Shown piece by piece: positions 1 to 5,020 of a stretch of 5,020 bases of DNA (positions are counted from its first letter, which is position 1; every line of letters begins with the position of its first letter). The notes under the pieces are model-generated. The model saw only the letters and a list, made by a program, of their open reading frames with translations. It made no database searches and was not told the DNA's origin. Location: positions 1-5,020 of the forward strand of contig DASWAT010000190.1 in NCBI GenBank assembly GCA_036390995.1. Direction: 5' to 3'. Both the position numbers and the translations under genes were made by a program. This stretch comes from DASQQQ01 sp036390995 (GTDB lineage Bacteria; Actinomycetota; UBA4738; HRBIN12).

Positions 1-141
1 GACTTCGCTTGTCCGAACGGGCAGACGCTGTACCTGATGTCGGTCACGTACTCGGGCATCACGGTCACCGGATCGGCGGGTGACTTCCTCGGCGCCACGC
101 CGGACCCGATCTCGACCGGTCCGATCATGATCCTGGTGTAG
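1..141 (+). CDS. 3' end of an unidentified CDS, possibly an exported protein
   Basis: An open frame enters from the left edge and ends at TAG 139-141, giving the last 46 residues of a protein whose start lies outside the window. I do not recognise the family. The fragment is rich in Gly, Thr, Ser and beta-branched residues. Its only charged residues are three Asp (fragment positions 1, 28 and 35), with no Lys, Arg, Glu or His. It has a single Cys at fragment residue 4 and ends in a hydrophobic PIMILV. Composition of this kind is common at the C-terminus of secreted or surface beta-sheet proteins, but that is inference. Codon use is GC-rich like the neighbours, and a strong hairpin follows 27 nt after the stop, which supports a genuine gene end. 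It is separated from coxM by 362 nt and is probably not part of the cox operon. Confidence 0.5.
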   Translation, partial: DFACPNGQTLYLMSVTYSGITVTGSAGDFLGATPDPISTGPIMILV

Positions 142-168
142 CGACCGAGCGTTGCACCGATGCACCGG

Positions 169-194
169 CGCGGGGGCGTTACGGCGCCCCCGCG
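169..194 (+). terminator. GC-rich terminator-like hairpin
   Basis: A perfect 10-bp inverted repeat (CGCGGGGGCG at 169-178, CGCCCCCGCG at 185-194) closes a 6-nt loop, TTACGG. It begins 27 nt after the stop codon of the upstream gene, the usual place for an intrinsic terminator. No T-tract follows, as is often the case in GC-rich actinobacterial genomes, so termination itself is inferred. The stem is symmetrical, so it could work in either direction. Confidence 0.55.
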
Positions 195-253
195 TCCACG
201 TGTCCGGACCAGGCAAGCTGGGCGAAGCTCGGCCCCGGACCACTCGGCGGATC

Positions 254-270
254 CCGGTGACCATCACCGG
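254..270. promoter_or_regulatory. 17-bp dyad, candidate operator
   Basis: CCGGTGA (254-260) and its exact reverse complement TCACCGG (264-270) flank a 3-base centre, CCA. The short spacing fits a dimeric transcription factor site better than an RNA hairpin. It lies about 235 nt upstream of the coxM start and about 50 nt upstream of the candidate -35 box, so an activator or upstream repressor site is possible. The symmetry is visible in the sequence; the binding function is inference. Confidence 0.3.
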
Positions 271-319
271 CTGCTGACAGCGCCGCCCGTTCCCGGGCTG
301 CCCGCGGAAGCGCGTCGTC

Positions 320-349
320 TTGACCGAACGAGACCGTGCGGGGTCAAAT
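320..349 (+). promoter_or_regulatory. Candidate sigma70-type promoter for the cox operon
   Basis: TTGACC (320-325) matches five of six bases of the consensus -35 TTGACA. After an 18-nt spacer, TCAAAT (344-349) matches four of six bases of TATAAT. Transcription would start near 356 and give a leader of about 150 nt before coxM. This TCAAAT lies in one of the few AT-richer spots of a very GC-rich region. The -10 is weak (second base is C), so the assignment is tentative. The proposed -10 lies inside the dyad at 340-355, an arrangement typical of repression by steric blocking. Confidence 0.35.
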
Positions 350-355
350 GACCCC
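340..355. promoter_or_regulatory. 16-bp dyad overlapping the candidate -10, putative operator
   Basis: GGGGTCA (340-346) and TGACCCC (349-355) are exact reverse complements separated by two A residues. A 2-nt loop is too tight for a good RNA hairpin, so a binding site for a dimeric regulator is the simpler reading. The half-site TGACC also occurs at 321-325 within the candidate -35 and at 258-262. The site is 149-164 nt upstream of the coxM start codon. The identity of any regulator is unknown. Confidence 0.4.
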
Positions 356-387
356 CACCGTCCGCGGTGGACGGCGCAGGTGGGGGT
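351..387 (+). other. Leader stem-loop with two competing pairings
   Basis: ACCCCCACC (351-359) pairs perfectly with GGTGGGGGT (379-387) across a 19-nt interval. Within it, CCACCG (355-360) can instead pair with CGGTGG (365-370) around the tetraloop TCCG. The two pairings share bases 355-359 and so exclude each other. If transcription starts near 356, most of the outer 5' arm would be lost and only the inner hairpin would form fully. The structure could be a leader element, or simply part of a larger protein-binding region. Confidence 0.35.
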
Positions 388-438
388 TCGTGACGTCCGA
401 CGGAGTACCCGCGGCTTCGGCCTCGCGCGGCTGCACGC

Positions 439-453
439 CGTGGCCCCGCCACG
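439..453. repeat. Short inverted repeat in the coxM leader
   Basis: CGTGGC (439-444) and GCCACG (448-453) are exact reverse complements around a CCC centre, 51 nt before the coxM start codon. In RNA this would be a small, stable hairpin. In DNA of this GC content, short repeats of this size also arise by chance, so no role is claimed. Confidence 0.25.
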
Positions 454-493
454 CCCTCCGATCCCGCGTTCCGTCCCGTTCGTAGGTCCCAGG

Positions 494-499
494 GGAGGT
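494..499 (+). promoter_or_regulatory. Ribosome binding site of coxM
   Basis: GGAGGT at 494-499 is a strong anti-16S match, 4 nt before ATG 504. An in-frame TAG at 483-485 with no ATG, GTG or TTG between it and 504 means ATG 504 is the furthest upstream start this frame allows. Confidence 0.75.
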
Positions 500-503
500 C
501 CGC

Positions 504-1370
504 ATGCTGCCAGCTCGGTTCGAGTACCACCGACCCACGACGCTCGAGGAGGCGCTCGGGCTGCTCGGCTCGCTCGAGGAGCCGAAGGTCCTGTCCGGAG
601 GCCAGAGCCTCATCCCGCTCCTGAAGCTGCGATTCGCAGCGCCGTCGCACCTCGTCGACATCAACCGGATCCCGGGGATGGACGGCATCGCCGAGGAGGG
701 CGGCACGCTCCGGCTCGGAGCGCTGGTCCGCCACAACCAGGTGGTCTCTTCCGACATGGTCGGGGCGCGGTACCCGGTGCTCGCCGCGGCCGCGCCGCAG
801 ATCGCCGACCCGATCGTGCGCAACCTGGGCACGGTGGCGGGCTCCCTGGCGCACGCCGATCCGGCCGGCGATTGGGGCGCGGTGATGCTCGCGGTCGGCG
901 CCACGTTCGTCCTGCGGAGCGCCCGGGGCGAGCGTGAGGTCACCGCCGACGACTTCTTCCGGGACATCTTCACCACGGTCCTGGAGCCGAACGAGATCTT
1001 GGCCGAGGTCCGCGTGCCGGCGCCCACCGGACCCGTGGGGGGCGCCTACCTGAAGCTCGAGCGCAAGGTCGGCGACTTCGGCACGGTGGCCGCCGCCGTC
1101 CACGTCCAGATGGACGACGGCAAGATCGGCCGAGCCGGCATCGGACTCACCGCGGTCGGCACGAGGAACCTTCGCGCGGCGGAGGCCGAGTCGGTGCTGG
1201 CGGGCCAAGAGCCGGGCGAGGAGCTCTTCGCCGATGCCGGCCGCCGCGCCGCCGGCATCGCCAGCCCGATCACCGACATCCGGGGATCCGCCGAGTACAA
1301 GCGCCACATGGTCGAGGTGTACGTCCGCCGCGGGCTGGCCCGCGCCGTCGAGATGGCCCGGGCGGCCTGA
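504..1370 (+). CDS. coxM: Aerobic CO dehydrogenase, medium (FAD-binding) subunit CoxM
   Basis: This is the flavoprotein subunit of the CO dehydrogenase heterohexamer. It takes electrons from the CoxS iron-sulfur clusters onto FAD and passes them to the respiratory chain. At 288 residues it matches the usual length of the family. The N-terminal FAD-binding domain covers roughly residues 1-170, opening with the typical F-x-Y-H-R-P. It has the first FAD-contacting loop SGGQSLIPLLK at 31-41 and the second around NLGTVAGSLAHADP at 107-120. The C-terminal flavoprotein domain (about 177-282) begins near YLKLERKVGDFGT at 182-194, a form I-like stretch. One departure is Ala112 in the second loop, where the family normally has TIGG or TVGG. 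The start is fixed by an upstream in-frame stop and a GGAGGT site. It is the first gene of the operon, and coxS follows after 10 nt. The coxMSL context makes CoxM much more likely than a xanthine dehydrogenase FAD subunit. Confidence 0.93.
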   Translation: MLPARFEYHRPTTLEEALGLLGSLEEPKVLSGGQSLIPLLKLRFAAPSHLVDINRIPGMDGIAEEGGTLRLGALVRHNQVVSSDMVGARYPVLAAAAPQIADPIVRNLGTVAGSLAHADPAGDWGAVMLAVGATFVLRSARGEREVTADDFFRDIFTTVLEPNEILAEVRVPAPTGPVGGAYLKLERKVGDFGTVAAAVHVQMDDGKIGRAGIGLTAVGTRNLRAAEAESVLAGQEPGEELFADAGRRAAGIASPITDIRGSAEYKRHMVEVYVRRGLARAVEMARAA

Positions 1371-1376
1371 GGAGGG
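1370..1376 (+). promoter_or_regulatory. Ribosome binding site of coxS
   Basis: AGGAGGG at 1370-1376 overlaps the last base of the coxM stop codon and lies 4 nt before ATG 1381. It selects this start over the in-frame upstream ATG at 1234, which would overlap coxM by more than 130 nt and would add an N-terminus the family does not have. Confidence 0.8.
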
Positions 1377-1380
1377 AACG

Positions 1381-1872
1381 ATGAAGATCACGGTGACCGT
1401 CAACGGGGTCGAGCGGACCGGCGACGTCGAGCCGCGGCTCCTCCTCGTGCACTTCATCCGCGAGACCCTCGGCCTGACCGGCACGCACATCGGGTGCGAC
1501 ACGACGAGCTGCGGCGCCTGCACGGTGCTGCTCGACGGGATGCCCGTGAAGTCCTGCACGCTGCTCGCCGTCATGGCGGACGGCCGGTCCGTGACCACGG
1601 TGGAGGGGCTCCAGCGAAACGGCGAGCTGGACCCGATCCAGGTGGCGTTCAAGGAGGAGCATGGGCTCCAGTGCGGGTTCTGCACGCCCGGGATGATGCT
1701 CGTGGGCAAGGCGCTGATCGAGCGCAACCAGGCCCCTACCGACGAGGACGTCCGGTGGGCCATCTCCGGCAACATCTGCCGGTGTACCGGCTACATGAAC
1801 ATCGTGAAGGCGGTCCAGCACGCGGCCCGGATGCGGGCCGAGACGCCGGCCGAGGCGCCGGCGCAGGCCTGA
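1381..1872 (+). CDS. coxS: Aerobic CO dehydrogenase, small (2x[2Fe-2S]) subunit CoxS
   Basis: This is the electron-transfer subunit that relays electrons from the Mo-Cu site of CoxL to the FAD of CoxM. The 163 residues match the usual length of about 160-166. The N-terminal plant-type ferredoxin domain (about 1-78) carries Cys39, Cys44, Cys47 and Cys59 in a C-x4-C-x2-C-x11-C pattern for the distal cluster. The C-terminal four-helix domain (about 80-150) carries CGFC (Cys98, Cys101) and CRC (Cys133, Cys135) for the proximal cluster. Gln97, just before CGFC, is the residue that in this family contacts the pterin cofactor. All eight cluster ligands are present, so the subunit looks functional. 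The last 15 or so residues form an Ala/Glu/Pro-rich tail, probably disordered. It sits between coxM (10-nt gap) and coxL (15-nt gap). Alone it could belong to any xanthine-oxidase-family enzyme; the neighbouring form I CoxL fixes the assignment. Confidence 0.94.
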   Translation: MKITVTVNGVERTGDVEPRLLLVHFIRETLGLTGTHIGCDTTSCGACTVLLDGMPVKSCTLLAVMADGRSVTTVEGLQRNGELDPIQVAFKEEHGLQCGFCTPGMMLVGKALIERNQAPTDEDVRWAISGNICRCTGYMNIVKAVQHAARMRAETPAEAPAQA

Positions 1873-1877
1873 GGAGG
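1873..1877 (+). promoter_or_regulatory. Ribosome binding site of coxL
   Basis: GGAGG at 1873-1877 directly follows the coxS stop codon and is 10 nt from ATG 1888. The frame has no better-placed start, and the resulting N-terminus aligns with the family (R-x-E-D-x-R-F-x-x-GKGNYV). Confidence 0.75.
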
Positions 1878-1887
1878 AAGCGAAGCG

Positions 1888-4244
<2,357 letters not shown>

Positions 4245-4248
<4 letters not shown>

Positions 4249-5020
4249 GGCAGGACGTCCTCGCGCTCGCGGCGGAGCTGTCCCGGCGGGGCGAGCCGTT
4301 CGTCCTGGCCACCGTCGTGTGGCGGCGCGCCCCGTCCTCGGGCAACGTCGGCTCGACCGCGCTCGTGAGCACCGGCGGACACGTGCGAGGATGGCTCGGC
4401 GGGGCGTGCGCCGAGCCCACGGTGGTGCGGGAGGCCCTGAAGGCCCTCGAGGAGGGGACGCCGCGGCTGCTATTCCTCGGCACCCCCGACGAGCTCGAGG
4501 CGATGCAGCGACCCGACGTGGTCTCGGTGCCGATCGCGTGCCAGAGCGAGGGAGCCCTGGAGGTGTACGTGGAACCCGTGCTGCCGCAGCCGTCGCTCGT
4601 GGTGATCGGACGTTCGCCGGCGGTGGCCGCGCTGGCCGCGCTAGGCTCGGCCCTGGGATGGCCCACGGTCGTGGTCGACGACGGCGGGCGGGCCGAGGAC
4701 TACCCGGGTGCCGGCCGGGTGGTCACGTCGCTCGACCTCGATGCCGCCGCCGCGACCGAGCGCTCGTTCGTGGTGGTGGCGACGCAGGGGCACTACGACG
4801 AGGACGCGCTCCAGCGAGCGCTCGAGACACCGGCCGCGTACGTGGGGCTGGTCGCGTCGCGCAAGCGCGCCGAGGCGGTACTCGGGTACCTCCGCGACCG
4901 TGGCGTGCCCGAGGAGGCGCTCGCCCGCGTGCACGCGCCGGCCGGGCTCGACCTGGGGCGCGTCGCCCACGACGAGATCGCGGTGGCCGTCCTGGCCGAG
5001 CTGGTGCAGCTCCGCGCGGC
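4245..5020 (+). CDS. XdhC/CoxI-family Mo-cofactor maturation protein (3' end outside window)
   Basis: Members of this family bind molybdenum cofactor and help sulfurate or insert it into xanthine-oxidase-type enzymes; beside coxMSL it most resembles CoxI. The GTG start at 4245 overlaps the coxL stop (GTGA). I see no strong ribosome binding site, so translational coupling to coxL is likely. The 258 complete codons in view show the N-terminal XdhC domain, with FVLATVVWRRAPSSGN at 19-34 and GGACAEPTVVREAL at 52-65. Cys55 lies at the conserved family cysteine position. A C-terminal Rossmann-like XdhC_C domain starts near VVIG at 119-122 and includes YVGLVASRKR and the closing signature GLDLG (234-238) followed by a DEIAVAVLAELV helix. 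The glycine loop reads GRSPAV, not the usual GxGxxG. The protein is near its expected end, so only a few residues may be missing, unless it continues into a second domain. I leave the symbol empty because coxI and coxF are hard to separate here. Confidence 0.85.

Noticed and set aside
160..351. 63-residue + strand open frame in the intergenic region
   Set aside because: It runs straight through the terminator-like hairpin and both dyads, has no ribosome binding site, and its Pro/Arg-rich translation looks non-coding.
348..485. 45-codon reading frame in phase with coxM, possible leader peptide
   Set aside because: Its ATG falls inside the dyad and candidate -10, so it would precede the proposed transcript start. 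There is no ribosome binding site, and the translation is Arg/Pro/Ser-rich.
487..496. Small hairpin (TCCC/GGGA) that might hide the coxM ribosome binding site
   Set aside because: The stem is only 4 bp with a 2-nt loop, too weak to be a convincing regulatory structure.
264..1775. 503-residue open frame on the - strand
   Set aside because: It is antisense to coxM and part of coxS, has no recognisable domain, and is explained by high GC suppressing stop codons.

Overview
This window carries the structural genes of a form I (Mo-Cu) aerobic carbon monoxide dehydrogenase in the order coxM-coxS-coxL. A gene for an XdhC/CoxI-type molybdenum-cofactor maturation protein follows and runs off the right edge. 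All four genes are on the + strand and tightly packed: gaps of 10 and 15 nt, then a 4-base GTGA stop/start overlap. They are very likely one transcript. The decisive evidence is in the large subunit. It has the form I active-site motif AYRCSFR, with Cys369 as the copper-ligand cysteine. It also has GGGFGNK, QGQGHETT and GVGES with the general-base glutamate Glu738. The M-S-L gene order is also the form I order.

Layout: 1-141 is the 3' end of an unrelated coding sequence whose uncharged, beta-like C-terminus suggests an exported protein (function unknown). 142-503 is a 362-nt non-coding stretch. It holds a strong GC hairpin just after the upstream stop codon, two near-perfect dyads that look like regulator sites, a candidate promoter overlapping one of them, and a folded leader before coxM. 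504-4248 is coxMSL. 4245-5020 is the xdhC/coxI-like gene, open at the window end.

How the genes work together: CoxL binds the molybdopterin cytosine dinucleotide cofactor and oxidises CO with water to CO2. Electrons pass through the two [2Fe-2S] clusters of CoxS to the FAD of CoxM, and from there to the respiratory chain. The XdhC/CoxI-like protein is expected to help mature or insert the Mo cofactor. The other usual accessory genes (coxD, coxE, coxF, coxG) are not in this window and may lie downstream.

Organism: the DNA is strongly GC-rich, with G/C-ending codons and clear GGAGG ribosome binding sites. This suits an actinobacterium or a GC-rich Chloroflexota-like soil lineage, but no marker gene here settles it. 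The enzyme is a known system, and nothing in the coding part looks like a new one. The least explained part is the regulatory region at 142-503.
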